Shown in pieces: positions 43,084-51,183 of a stretch of DNA of 64,000 nt. This DNA is from Gammaproteobacteria bacterium. GTDB lineage: Bacteria > Pseudomonadota > Gammaproteobacteria > Pseudomonadales > Ketobacteraceae. Within the stretch, counting starts at the first letter, position 1; the number at the start of each line of letters is the position of its first letter. The stretch covers positions 155,177 through 219,176 of the forward strand of contig JABLXQ010000006.1 in the NCBI GenBank assembly GCA_013178375.1, in the 5' to 3' direction. The translations under genes and the position numbers were made by a program. The notes beneath the pieces were generated by a model. The model did no database searches, had not been told where the DNA came from, and saw only the letters and a list, made by a program, of their open reading frames with translations.

Positions 43084-43100
43084 CCGGAATGGTTCTTGCT
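43084..43100 (+). promoter_or_regulatory. Possible sigma-54 promoter for the urease operon
   Basis: CCGGAATGGTTCTTGCT has the GG-N10-GC core and a perfect TTGCT at -12, but the -24 region is CGGAAT instead of TGGCAC. A TGGTGC half-site lies at 43002-43007, about 105 bases upstream of the predicted start, with a poor partner half. The predicted start is about 31 bases before ureD. The position favours it; the sequence match is only fair. Confidence 0.4.
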
Positions 43101-43141
43101 TTTCCCGCCGCAAAGACCGCCCTGAACACGGAATCACCCGG

Positions 43142-43990
43142 ATGAATGCCATTGCAACACCCCCTGCCGCGCAGGCCGGCTGGTCTGCCGAACTGGAACT
43201 GGCATTTGCACGGCGCGGCGGGCGTACACTGTTGACGCACAACCGCCATGCAGGACCGTTGCGGGTGCAGCGGCCGTTTTATCCCGAGTCCGGTGGTCAA
43301 TGTCATGTGTACGTGCTGCATCCGCCCGGTGGTATTGTGGCGGGGGACAGCCTGCATATTGCCGCGCAGTTTGGAGTGGGTGCTCACGCACTGCTGACCA
43401 CGCCTTCCGCCGGTCGCGTGTATAAAACCAATCAGCAGCGCCTGCGTCAGAGCCAAATTGTGCAACTGCAGGTGGATGACGGCGCCTTTTGCGAATGGTT
43501 GCCGCAGGAAAATATCCTGTTCGACGGTGCTGAAGGGCACAACGTTACCCGCATCGATTTGCAGGGCAGCGCCCGCTGCATCGGCTGGGAGATCACTTGC
43601 CTGGGGCGACCGGCGTCGGCGCAGTGGTTTGCATCCGGTTCGCTGTTGCAATCGCTGGCGCTGTATCGTGATGGCGTGCCGTTACTGCTGGAACGCAATC
43701 GATTTATGGGTGGGAGTGAATTGCTCACTGCATCCTGGGGCTTGCAGGGACACGCCACACTGGGCACGCTGGTGATCAGCGGCGGAGATGCCGCATTGCT
43801 GCAGCAGTTGAAGGAACTGTGCGCGCAGACGCACAACCTGGCTGTCACCCGCCTGCCGGAACTGATTCTGGTGCGGGGCCTGGCCCATCAGGCGGCACCG
43901 TTGCGCGCGGCTTTTATTGCCTGCTGGCGTCTGGCGCGCCGGCATTTTCTGCAGGTGGATGCGGTGGCGCCGCGTATCTGGTTCACCTGA
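43142..43990 (+). CDS. ureD: Urease accessory protein UreD
   Basis: The 282-residue protein is the scaffold that binds apo-urease (UreABC) and recruits UreF and UreG for nickel insertion. Family motifs visible are HNRHAGPLRVQRPFYPESGG, HPPGGIVAGDSL, TTPSAGRVYKTN and WLPQENILFDGA. I used the ATG giving MNAIATPPAAQ; an earlier in-frame ATG adds non-homologous sequence that would cover the candidate promoter. It is the first gene of ureDABCEFG, an order common in proteobacteria. Confidence 0.93.
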   Translation: MNAIATPPAAQAGWSAELELAFARRGGRTLLTHNRHAGPLRVQRPFYPESGGQCHVYVLHPPGGIVAGDSLHIAAQFGVGAHALLTTPSAGRVYKTNQQRLRQSQIVQLQVDDGAFCEWLPQENILFDGAEGHNVTRIDLQGSARCIGWEITCLGRPASAQWFASGSLLQSLALYRDGVPLLLERNRFMGGSELLTASWGLQGHATLGTLVISGGDAALLQQLKELCAQTHNLAVTRLPELILVRGLAHQAAPLRAAFIACWRLARRHFLQVDAVAPRIWFT

Positions 43991-44038
43991 ATGTCGTTGC
44001 TTTTTTGAATTGACGCTTGCATTGATGAGAGACCTCAC

Positions 44039-44341
44039 ATGGAACTGACCCCGCGCGAAAAAGACAAGCTGCTGCTGTTTGCCGCTGCGCAGCTGGCGGA
44101 ACGGCGCAAGGCCCGTGGCCTGAAACTGAATTATCCCGAAGCGGTGGCACTGATTTCCTTCGAGATCATGGAAGGCGCCCGCGATGGCAGGACGGTGGCC
44201 GAACTGATGCACCACGGCCGCACCCTGCTGAGCCGCGACGATGTGATGGACGGTATTCCCGAACTGATCCACGACGTGCAGGTGGAAGCCACTTTTCCCG
44301 ACGGTACCAAGCTGGTCACCGTTCACAACCCGATTGTGTGA
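44039..44341 (+). CDS. ureA: Urease gamma subunit
   Basis: The 100-residue product is a canonical bacterial Ure[21 protein letters not shown] at the N-terminus, [20 protein letters not shown] in the middle and [13 protein letters not shown] at the end. It is one of three structural subunits of the cytosolic nickel urease (gamma-beta-alpha trimer). It is separate from ureB, unlike the fused form in Helicobacter. It lies 48 bases after ureD and 9 bases before ureB. Confidence 0.96.
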   Translation: MELTPREKDKLLLFAAAQLAERRKARGLKLNYPEAVALISFEIMEGARDGRTVAELMHHGRTLLSRDDVMDGIPELIHDVQVEATFPDGTKLVTVHNPIV

Positions 44342-44350
44342 GGCGCTCTG

Positions 44351-44671
44351 ATGAATGCGGGTGGAATGATTCCCGGTGAACTGATCACCGAACCGGGCGA
44401 GCTGGAACTGAATGTGGGCTTGCCGAAAATTACCGTTATGGTGGCGAACACCGGCGACCGTCCGATCCAGGTGGGCAGCCATTATCATTTTTTTGAAACC
44501 AACGCTGCGCTGACGTTCGAGCGGGAAAAAACGCGCGGCTTCCGGCTGGATATTGCGGCGGGCACTGCAGTGCGGTTCGAACCGGGGCAAAGCCGCGAAG
44601 TGACGCTGGTGCCGTTTGGCGGCAAGCGGGAAGTGTACGGTTTTCGTGGCCTGGTGATGGGCAAACTGTAA
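44351..44671 (+). CDS. ureB: Urease beta subunit
   Basis: The 106-residue product carries UreB landmarks [35 protein letters not shown] and [20 protein letters not shown]. It assembles with UreA and UreC. The start lies 9 bases past the ureA stop. The 60-base gap to ureC contains three imperfect 12-base repeats listed separately. Confidence 0.95.
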   Translation: MNAGGMIPGELITEPGELELNVGLPKITVMVANTGDRPIQVGSHYHFFETNAALTFEREKTRGFRLDIAAGTAVRFEPGQSREVTLVPFGGKREVYGFRGLVMGKL

Positions 44672-44705
44672 GGCGGCTTACAAGGCAGATTAAAAGGCTG
44701 ATTAC
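44670..44705 (+). repeat. Three imperfect 12-base tandem repeats between ureB and ureC
   Basis: AAGGCGGCTTAC, AAGGCAGATTAA and AAGGCTGATTAC follow each other directly, starting at the ureB stop codon. They share AAGGC at the same phase. They could be slippage products without function, or extra purine-rich sites upstream of the ureC ribosome site. Confidence 0.55.
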
Positions 44706-44731
44706 AACGCTCTTAATAAGGGAAACGGATC

Positions 44732-46435
44732 ATGGCAAAAATAGACCGGCGCGCTTATGGCGACATGTTTGGCCCCACCGTTGGTGATCGCGTGCGGCTG
44801 GGGGACACGGATATCCTGATCGAAGTGGAAAAGGATTTTGCCCGCTACGGCGAGGAAGTGAAATTCGGCGGCGGCAAGGTGATTCGCGATGGCATGGGCC
44901 AGAGCCAGCGTCCGCGTGCGGAATGTGTCGACACTGTTATCACCAATGCATTGATCCTGGATTACTGGGGCGTGGTGAAAGCGGACGTGGGTTTGAAAAA
45001 CGGTCGCATCGCCGGCATTGGCAAAGCCGGTAATCCCGATATTCAGGATGGCGTGACGATTGTGATCGGCCCCGGCACCGAAGTGATCGCGGGCGAAGGC
45101 CAGATTCTGACGGCGGGCGGTATCGATTCCCACATCCATTTCATCTGCCCGCAGCAGATTGAAGAAGCGTTGATGTCCGGTGTGACCACCATGATCGGTG
45201 GTGGCACCGGCCCGGCCACCGGCACCAACGCCACCACCTGCACGCCAGGTGCCTGGCATCTGGCGCAGATGCTGAAAGCGGCGGAAGGGCTGCCGATGAA
45301 CCTGGGATTTCTGGGCAAGGGCAATGGCAGCCTGCCGGAGGCGATTGAGGAACAGATCATCGCTGGCGCCATGGGTTTGAAACTGCACGAGGATTGGGGC
45401 ACCACGCCCGCTGCCATCGATAATTGTTTGACGGTGGCGGATCAGTACGACGTGCAGGTGGCCATTCACACCGACACGCTGAACGAATCCGGCTTTGTGG
45501 AAGACACGGTGGCTGCATTCAAGGGCCGCGCGATTCACACCTATCACACCGAGGGTGCCGGCGGTGGTCATGCACCGGACATCATCAAAGTGTGCGGTGA
45601 AAGCAACGTGCTGCCGTCGTCCACCAATCCCACGCGGCCGTACACCATCAACACGGTGGACGAACACCTCGACATGCTGATGGTGTGTCATCACCTGGAC
45701 GCGAATATTCCCGAGGACGTGGCCTTTGCGGATTCCCGCATCCGTCGCGAGACGATTGCCGCGGAAGACATCCTGCACGACCTGGGTGCGTTCTCGATGA
45801 TTTCGTCGGATTCCCAGGCCATGGGCCGGGTCGGCGAAGTGGTGATCCGCACCTGGCAGACCGCGCACAAGATGAAAGTACAGCGCGGTCCGCTGCCAAA
45901 AGATTCCGATCGCAACGATAATTTCCGCGCCAAGCGCTACATCGCGAAATACACCATCAATCCGGCGATCACGCACGGTATTGCCCATGAAGTGGGATCG
46001 GTGGAAGTGGGCAAGTGGGCGGATCTGGTGTTGTGGAAGCCGGCCTTTTTTGCGGTGAAGCCGTCGCTGATCATCAAGGGCGGCGCAATTGCGGCGGCGC
46101 CCATGGGTGATCCGAATGCATCGATTCCTACACCGCAGCCGGTGCATTACCGCATGATGTTCGGTGGCTCGGGCCGCCCGGTGCAGGACACGTCGCTGAC
46201 CTTTGTGTCGCAGGCGGCGCTGGAGCACGACATTGGCCGGCGGCTTGGTTTGCACCGTCCGCTGGTGGCGGTGAAGGGCACGCGCACGGTGCAGAAAAAA
46301 GATCTGCTGCTGAATGACTACCAGCCGGTGATGATGGTGGACCCGCAGACCTATGAAGTGCGGGCCGACGGTTTGCTGCTGACTTGCGAACCGGCCAAGG
46401 TGCTGCCGCTGGCACAGCGGTATTTTCTGTTTTGA
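44732..46435 (+). CDS. ureC: Urease alpha (catalytic) subunit
   Basis: The 567-residue catalytic subunit hydrolyses urea to ammonia and carbamate at a dinuclear nickel centre. The carbamylated lysine is K217 ([13 protein letters not shown]), the mobile-flap catalytic His is H320 ([16 protein letters not shown]), and nickel ligands are in [10 protein letters not shown] and [15 protein letters not shown]. Numbering coincides with the Klebsiella enzyme, so the gene looks fully functional. AAGGG precedes the ATG. It works with UreA and UreB and needs UreD, E, F and G for nickel loading, all present downstream or upstream. Confidence 0.97.
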   Translation: MAKIDRRAYGDMFGPTVGDRVRLGDTDILIEVEKDFARYGEEVKFGGGKVIRDGMGQSQRPRAECVDTVITNALILDYWGVVKADVGLKNGRIAGIGKAGNPDIQDGVTIVIGPGTEVIAGEGQILTAGGIDSHIHFICPQQIEEALMSGVTTMIGGGTGPATGTNATTCTPGAWHLAQMLKAAEGLPMNLGFLGKGNGSLPEAIEEQIIAGAMGLKLHEDWGTTPAAIDNCLTVADQYDVQVAIHTDTLNESGFVEDTVAAFKGRAIHTYHTEGAGGGHAPDIIKVCGESNVLPSSTNPTRPYTINTVDEHLDMLMVCHHLDANIPEDVAFADSRIRRETIAAEDILHDLGAFSMISSDSQAMGRVGEVVIRTWQTAHKMKVQRGPLPKDSDRNDNFRAKRYIAKYTINPAITHGIAHEVGSVEVGKWADLVLWKPAFFAVKPSLIIKGGAIAAAPMGDPNASIPTPQPVHYRMMFGGSGRPVQDTSLTFVSQAALEHDIGRRLGLHRPLVAVKGTRTVQKKDLLLNDYQPVMMVDPQTYEVRADGLLLTCEPAKVLPLAQRYFLF

Positions 46436-46516
46436 TGGAGCTGTGGCGTGGCGGGAAAGGTTTCGTATTTGCAAAAATCTGCATCTGATTTTGAATTTTT
46501 TTGTTAAAGAGATCGA

Positions 46517-47017
46517 ATGAAAAAAGTATTTGAATTCGCACCATCCGGTTCCACGGCCACGCTGGCGATTTGTTTGCCGTTCGATGATCGCAAAAAAAGT
46601 CGACTGCGCACGCGCACCGTGTCGGGCGAAGAAATCGGCCTGATCCTGCCGCGCGGCCAGGTGCTGCGTCATGGTGTGTTGCTGCAGGATGAAGACGGCC
46701 GTGTGATTGAAGTGCAGGCAGCGCCGGAAAAAGTGACCACCGCGCTGAGTGGCAATCCTAACGTGCTCACCCGCGCCGCCTACCATCTGGGTAATCGCCA
46801 TGTGCCGTTGCAGATTGGTGACGGCTGGCTGCGTTACCAGCATGATCATGTGCTGGACGACATGGTGATGGGGCTGGGGTTGCTGGTAAAGGTTGAGCAA
46901 CAGCCATTCGAACCGGAAGACGGCGCCTATGCCGGGCAGGGGCATTCACATGGGCATGAGCACGAACACGATGATCATCACCACGGACTAGCGCATGGCC
47001 ACCACCACGACCACTGA
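46517..47017 (+). CDS. ureE: Urease nickel metallochaperone UreE
   Basis: The 166-residue cytosolic chaperone delivers nickel to the UreG/UreF/UreD complex. The core contains TRAAYHLGNRHVPLQIGDG and the metal-site region RYQHDHVLDDMVMGLGL. The C-terminal tail (from about residue 143, GHSHGHEHEHDDHHHG) is rich in His and can bind several nickel ions, as in Klebsiella UreE. The His-rich tail is encoded partly in the stretch that also encodes the UreF N-terminus, overlapping by 23 bases in another frame. An 81-base AT-rich leader separates it from ureC. Confidence 0.95.
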   Translation: MKKVFEFAPSGSTATLAICLPFDDRKKSRLRTRTVSGEEIGLILPRGQVLRHGVLLQDEDGRVIEVQAAPEKVTTALSGNPNVLTRAAYHLGNRHVPLQIGDGWLRYQHDHVLDDMVMGLGLLVKVEQQPFEPEDGAYAGQGHSHGHEHEHDDHHHGLAHGHHHDH

Positions 47018-47687
47018 TATCGACGTGCTGCAGTGGCTGCAATTGCTACAGCTGGCGAGCCCGTCGCTGCCGATTGGTGGTTTTGCCTGGTCGCAGGGAC
47101 TGGAAGGCGCCATCGAGCAGGGCTGGCTGAAAAACGAAGCGGATTTTGCCGGTTGGGTGAGTGGTGTGTTGCAGCACAGTTTTGCGTGGCAGGAAATTCC
47201 GTTGCTGGTGCGCTTGCATGCCGCCGCGAGCACCGATGACATGGCTGCGCTGACGCACTGGCATCAAATAGCGCTGGCTTTGCGCGAAACCGCCGAGCTG
47301 CGCCAGGAAGATATTCAGATGGGCGGCGCGTTGCTGAAGCTGATGCGCGATCTGGCATTTCCGCAGGCGCAAGCATGGTCGCACAAAGAGATCAGCTATG
47401 TGGCCGCCTTCGCGATCGCCTGCGCGCAGCACCGGATTCCGCTGCAGCAGGCTGCCACGGGTTTTGTGTGGAGTTGGCTGGAAAACCAGATTGCCGCCGC
47501 GCTGAAACTGTTTCCGCTGGGGCAGACAGCAGGGCAGCGGGTGTTCCAGCTGATCGCACCGCAGATTGAACCGGTGATCGTGCAGGCGCTGCAGGTGGTC
47601 GATGACGAGATTGGCTTCAGCTTGCCGGGTCTGGTGCTGGCCAGCATGCAGCATGAAGAGCAGTACAGTCGGTTGTTTCGGTCGTGA
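46995..47687 (+). CDS. ureF: Urease accessory protein UreF
   Basis: The 230-residue helical protein regulates the UreG GTPase during urease activation. Recognisable segments are LLQLASPSLPIGGFAWSQGL, then LRQEDIQMGGALLKLM and the C-terminal QLIAPQIEPVIVQALQVVDD. The start overlaps the ureE 3' end by 23 bases. The N-terminal Thr run (MATTTTTDID) comes from the shared stretch with the UreE His tail. Between it and ureG lies a large palindromic element, so ureG translation is not closely coupled. Confidence 0.93.
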   Translation: MATTTTTDIDVLQWLQLLQLASPSLPIGGFAWSQGLEGAIEQGWLKNEADFAGWVSGVLQHSFAWQEIPLLVRLHAAASTDDMAALTHWHQIALALRETAELRQEDIQMGGALLKLMRDLAFPQAQAWSHKEISYVAAFAIACAQHRIPLQQAATGFVWSWLENQIAAALKLFPLGQTAGQRVFQLIAPQIEPVIVQALQVVDDEIGFSLPGLVLASMQHEEQYSRLFRS

Positions 47688-47727
47688 TTTTTTGAAATCG
47701 TGTGATTGAGAAAAAGCACGATGGGAA

Positions 47728-47835
47728 GGCCGGTCCGGGGATGGGATTTGGGAGCGTCAGCGGCCATGGATGGCCGCTGTCGAGCCTACAGGGATGTACT
47801 TGTGGCGTGTCCCAAATCCCATCCCCGGACCGGCC
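47728..47835 (+). repeat. Palindromic intergenic element, copy 2 (nested hairpins)
   Basis: The outer arms (47728-47753 and 47810-47835) form a perfect 26-bp stem. Inside is a perfect 9-bp hairpin with the tetraloop TGGA (47758-47779), then the core CGAGCCTACAGGGATGTACT and TGTGGCGTG, identical to copy 1 at 13241-13350. The outer stem sequence differs from copy 1 at many paired positions, yet complementarity is kept, and the inner stem also shows one compensatory pair exchange. It separates ureF from ureG by 208 bases. Relative to the host operon it lies in the opposite orientation to copy 1. Confidence 0.88.
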
Positions 47836-47895
47836 GCGACGAACATGATCGAAGCCTCATATCATTCTTTTAAATAAGCATTTCAGGAAAATCCC

Positions 47896-48504
47896 ATGCC
47901 CAAACAAACCCTGCGCGTCGGTATCGGCGGCCCGGTTGGCTCCGGTAAAACAGCCCTCACCCTGCGTCTGTGCGAAGCCATGCGCGACGATTTCAACATT
48001 GCTGTCGTCACCAACGACATCTATACGCGGGAAGACGCCGAATTCCTCACCCGCAATCAGGCCCTCACGCCCGACCGCATCATCGGTGTTGAAACCGGCG
48101 GCTGCCCCCACACCGCCATCCGCGAAGATGCCTCCATGAACCTCGCCGCCGTGGCCGAACTCAACGACCGCTTCGCCGACCTCGACGTCATCTTCATCGA
48201 AAGCGGTGGCGACAACCTGGCCGCCACATTCAGCCCGGAACTGTCCGATCTCACCCTGTATGTGATCGACGTGTCCGCTGGCGACAAAATCCCCCGCAAG
48301 GGCGGCCCCGGCATCACCAAATCCGATCTGCTGGTGATCAACAAAATCGACCTGGCTCCCCTGGTTGGCGCCTCGCTTGAAGTCATGGATCGTGACGCAA
48401 AAAAAATGCGTGGTGACAAGCCCTTCCTGTTCACCAACATGAAAGAAAAAAAGGGATTGGGCGATATCATCGAATTCATCTGCGAGAAAGGCATGCTGCG
48501 CTGA
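47896..48504 (+). CDS. ureG: Urease GTPase UreG
   Basis: The 202-residue SIMIBI-class GTPase couples GTP hydrolysis to nickel insertion. Motifs are the P-loop [31 protein letters not shown], the metal-binding CPH in [16 protein letters not shown], the ESGGDNL segment and the base-recognition NKID. It is normal in length and appears intact. It follows ureF after the palindromic element. If the element stops some transcripts, UreG may be made at lower level or from its own promoter. Confidence 0.96.
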   Translation: MPKQTLRVGIGGPVGSGKTALTLRLCEAMRDDFNIAVVTNDIYTREDAEFLTRNQALTPDRIIGVETGGCPHTAIREDASMNLAAVAELNDRFADLDVIFIESGGDNLAATFSPELSDLTLYVIDVSAGDKIPRKGGPGITKSDLLVINKIDLAPLVGASLEVMDRDAKKMRGDKPFLFTNMKEKKGLGDIIEFICEKGMLR

Positions 48505-48629
48505 TCCGCAGCCTTCCCGTTTTTGGAACGCAACAGTCGCAGAAATAGTTCTGGAGCAACTATATTTGCGTTGCAATGTCCCGTTAGAATTCGGTTGGAA
48601 ATGGAGTTCAATCACACAGGGATGTTGTT

Positions 48630-50756
48630 ATGCTGCCGTCTGCTTGCTGCAAGGCGCACGTTCGTGCGCGCGCAATTGTTTCCGCATTTGTCTCGTTTCT
48701 GCTTTTCGTCGCAACACTGTCTGAATCGGTTGCCGCCACCTATGACTATATCGTGGTCGGCGCCGGCGCGGGTGGTGGTCCGCTGGCCTCACGGCTGGCG
48801 GAGCGGGGTTTCAGCGTGCTGCTGCTGGAAGCCGGCGACCTTAAATCCGAGGACATGAACTACCTGAAGATACCGGCGCTGCATCCGAAAGCCAGCGAGC
48901 GCAGCGGTCTGTCCTGGCGCTACATGGTGGAGCACTATTCCGATCAGCAGCGCGCGAAACTGGACAGCAAGCGCTGCCCCGGCCCGGCAGGCTGTGTCAC
49001 CGCTAATGGGACACTAAACGGGGTTTTCTATCCGCGTGGCGCAACGGTGGGTGGTTCAACGGCCGTCAACGCGATGATCTCGGTGCTGCCCCACGACAGC
49101 GACTGGAACCATATCGCCAGCATTACCGGCGACAGTTCCTGGAGCGCCCCTGCCATGCGGGAATATTTCATCCGCATCGAGCGCAATGAAAATGGTCGTG
49201 GCAACGGAGAAGGCCATGGTACCAGTGGCTGGCATTCCATCAATCACAACGCGTTTCTCACCACACTGCCCAACGGCGAAATTCAGCCTACGTTGCCCAC
49301 AGAAGTGCTCGGCAGCTATACCGCGCTGCTGACGGGCGGTTCCCTCGCGGCGGAAATTGGCACTGTGGATTATGGTCTGGTGGATTTTCCGTTCAAGGAT
49401 ATAAACCGCCTGCGTGCGACCTCGATTCCGCCCATTACCAATTTCCTGAATCCGAATGATCCGGGCTATCGGACCGCGCCGTTGCCGAAGGAGCCGTTGG
49501 GGCTTTATCAGGTGCCGGTGGCGGTCAATACCTATGGACAGCGGTCCAGTGTCGCCGACCGCATCATGAGTGCGCTGGTCAACCATTATCCCCTGACGCT
49601 GCAGACGAAATCGCTGGTGACAAAGGTACTGTTCGATCCCGCTTCAACCCGGCCGAAAGCGATCGGCGTGCAATACCTCAGTGGCGCAAATCTTTACCGC
49701 GCGGACCGTCTGGCCAATCCGGCGGCGGCCATGCCCGCGGCCACGTCGGTTTACGCCAGGAAAGAAGTCATTCTGTCGGCCGGTGCTTTCAATACACCCC
49801 AGCTGTTGATGCTGTCCGGCATCGGCCCCACTTCGGTTCTCAACCGTTTCAACATTCCGGTGCGTGTGGCGCTGCCGGGAGTCGGCCAGAATCTGCAGGA
49901 CCGCTACGAGGTCCCGGTGATCGTCAAGCGGCGCACGATCGCAGAGCCGCAACAGCCGATCAATTTTCCGGCCCTGGCCAACTGCAGTTTCAATCCAGGG
50001 GTTTCGGATGACTGTCTGACACAGTGGTCGCTCAACAGCCTCGGTGTGTACACGCAGCCCGGGGTGGTGGAAAGCATCGTCAAGAAATCCACCGAAATGA
50101 ACCTGCAGCTGCAGGAAATCAGCGATACCAATCCTGAAAAGGATCCGGATCTGTATATCTTCGGTCTGGGCGGCACTTTCAAGGGCTATTACCCGGGCTA
50201 CAGCGGGCAAACCTTCGATCCGGATAACCAGTTCACCTGGCTTGTTCTGAAAGGACACAGCAGCAATAAGGGCGCGGTGGAGCTGCGCAGCGCCGATCCC
50301 CGCGACACGCCCATCATCAACTTCAGATATTTTGGTGATCCGGCGCTGGGTGTGGGGCCCAGTGGCGATCACCTGAAGGATCTGGATGCGGTGGTGAAAG
50401 GGATCCGTCTGGCGCGTCTGGCCTCCACTGGCGCGAGTGTGACCGAGGTGCTTGGAAGTGGCGGCATCTACGAGGAGGTGTGGCCCGGGTCGAATGTCAC
50501 CACGGACGACCAGCTGCGCCAGTATGCGATGAACGAATCCTGGGGGCATCATGCGTCCTGCACGGCCAAAATCGGATCCGTGCTGGACTCCATGGCTGTG
50601 CTGGACAGTCGTTTTCGCGTCCGCGGCGTGGACCGGTTGCGGGTTGTGGATGCCAGTGCGTTCCCGCGCATCCCCGGCTTTTTCCCCGTGGTGGCCATTT
50701 ACATGATGAGCGAGAAAGCGGCCGATGCCATCACGGCCGATGCGCCCCTGTACTGA
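48630..50756 (+). CDS. Exported GMC-family oxidoreductase
   Basis: The 708-residue flavoprotein has an N-terminal hydrophobic signal segment (ARAIVSAFVSFLLFVATLSE) and then the GMC dinucleotide motif YDYIVVGAGAGGGPLASRLAE. The FAD-covering motif FYPRGATVGGSTAVNAMIS and the second GMC signature LSAGAFNTPQLLMLSGIGP follow. The active-site His lies in SWGHHASCTAKIG. Where most GMC enzymes have a second catalytic His or Asn before the final helix, this one reads RIPGFFPVVAIYMMSEKAAD. The alcohol substrate is unknown. It lies between the urease and urea-transporter blocks without an obvious link to urea. Confidence 0.87.
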   Translation: MLPSACCKAHVRARAIVSAFVSFLLFVATLSESVAATYDYIVVGAGAGGGPLASRLAERGFSVLLLEAGDLKSEDMNYLKIPALHPKASERSGLSWRYMVEHYSDQQRAKLDSKRCPGPAGCVTANGTLNGVFYPRGATVGGSTAVNAMISVLPHDSDWNHIASITGDSSWSAPAMREYFIRIERNENGRGNGEGHGTSGWHSINHNAFLTTLPNGEIQPTLPTEVLGSYTALLTGGSLAAEIGTVDYGLVDFPFKDINRLRATSIPPITNFLNPNDPGYRTAPLPKEPLGLYQVPVAVNTYGQRSSVADRIMSALVNHYPLTLQTKSLVTKVLFDPASTRPKAIGVQYLSGANLYRADRLANPAAAMPAATSVYARKEVILSAGAFNTPQLLMLSGIGPTSVLNRFNIPVRVALPGVGQNLQDRYEVPVIVKRRTIAEPQQPINFPALANCSFNPGVSDDCLTQWSLNSLGVYTQPGVVESIVKKSTEMNLQLQEISDTNPEKDPDLYIFGLGGTFKGYYPGYSGQTFDPDNQFTWLVLKGHSSNKGAVELRSADPRDTPIINFRYFGDPALGVGPSGDHLKDLDAVVKGIRLARLASTGASVTEVLGSGGIYEEVWPGSNVTTDDQLRQYAMNESWGHHASCTAKIGSVLDSMAVLDSRFRVRGVDRLRVVDASAFPRIPGFFPVVAIYMMSEKAADAITADAPLY

Positions 50757-51038
50757 GCGCGTGACAATGGCGGGCGACGGCTAGGAGCTGATGCTCTGTC
50801 GTCGCCTGCTGGCGGACCCCTTCTTGCGTCGTTAACTTGGTGCTCCGACAACCCTGCGTGCCCCGTAAAACGGACATCGACGCCCCAAAACAAGGCGGCT
50901 GGAGACGCAGAAGTCCGGTGTTGAGCCTCTTTTTTACTGCGATACCGCACAGCTGATTTAATTTTGCTCATTTCTCGCCCCTGTCTGAACCCATTCTGGT
51001 GATCTGTGCACACGAAATGCGATGCGATGATTTGAAGC

Positions 51039-51053
51039 GCTCCATTATGGTGC
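51039..51053 (+). promoter_or_regulatory. NtrC-type enhancer box upstream of urtA
   Basis: GCTCCA-TTA-TGGTGC matches the NtrC consensus GCACCA-N3-TGGTGC at 11 of 12 specified bases. It is centred about 98 bases upstream of the predicted transcript start, the usual enhancer distance. Binding by NtrC is inferred from sequence. Confidence 0.7.
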
Positions 51054-51118
51054 CATTCCTGCCGCTTCTACCGGCTTCCAACGGTGTTACAGCCCCGTAC
51101 AGCATCAAAAATACGCGA

Positions 51119-51134
51119 TGGCACAGAAAATGCC
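51119..51134 (+). promoter_or_regulatory. Sigma-54 (-24/-12) promoter of the urtABCDE operon
   Basis: TGGCACAGAAAATGCC has a perfect TGGCAC at -24 and GC at -12 with the required N10 spacing. The -12 box is ATGC instead of TTGC. Transcription would start near 51145, giving a roughly 40-base leader. Together with the box at 51039 this indicates nitrogen control through NtrC. Confidence 0.75.
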
Positions 51135-51183
51135 TTTCCCCCTGAGCATTTCACACACCAAAAAAACCCATTGGGGGAGTTCT

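Larger units (their letters stand above)
50757..51183. other. 427-base region carrying the urt operon control sites
   Basis: The left part holds a hairpin (GGCGACG paired with CGTCGCC, 50773-50806) just after the GMC stop and a short T-run near 50931, but no canonical terminator. The right part holds the NtrC-type box and sigma-54 promoter listed separately, followed by the 5' leader of urtA. An open frame on the minus strand in this region has no recognisable protein features. Confidence 0.6.

Noticed and set aside
44702..46945. Minus-strand open frame of 747 codons opposite ureC and ureE
   Set aside because: It is a GC-driven shadow of ureC, whose nickel ligands and catalytic residues are intact.
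50699..51013. Minus-strand open frame of 104 codons in the region before urtA
   Set aside because: It is Arg/Ala/Ser rich, overlaps the GMC gene end, has no ribosome site or recognisable fold, and lies in a regulatory region.
51049..51062. A second GG-N10-GC match upstream of urtA
   Set aside because: It overlaps the right half of the NtrC box, and both the -24 (GGTGC) and -12 (CTGCC) boxes are poorer than the element at 51119.
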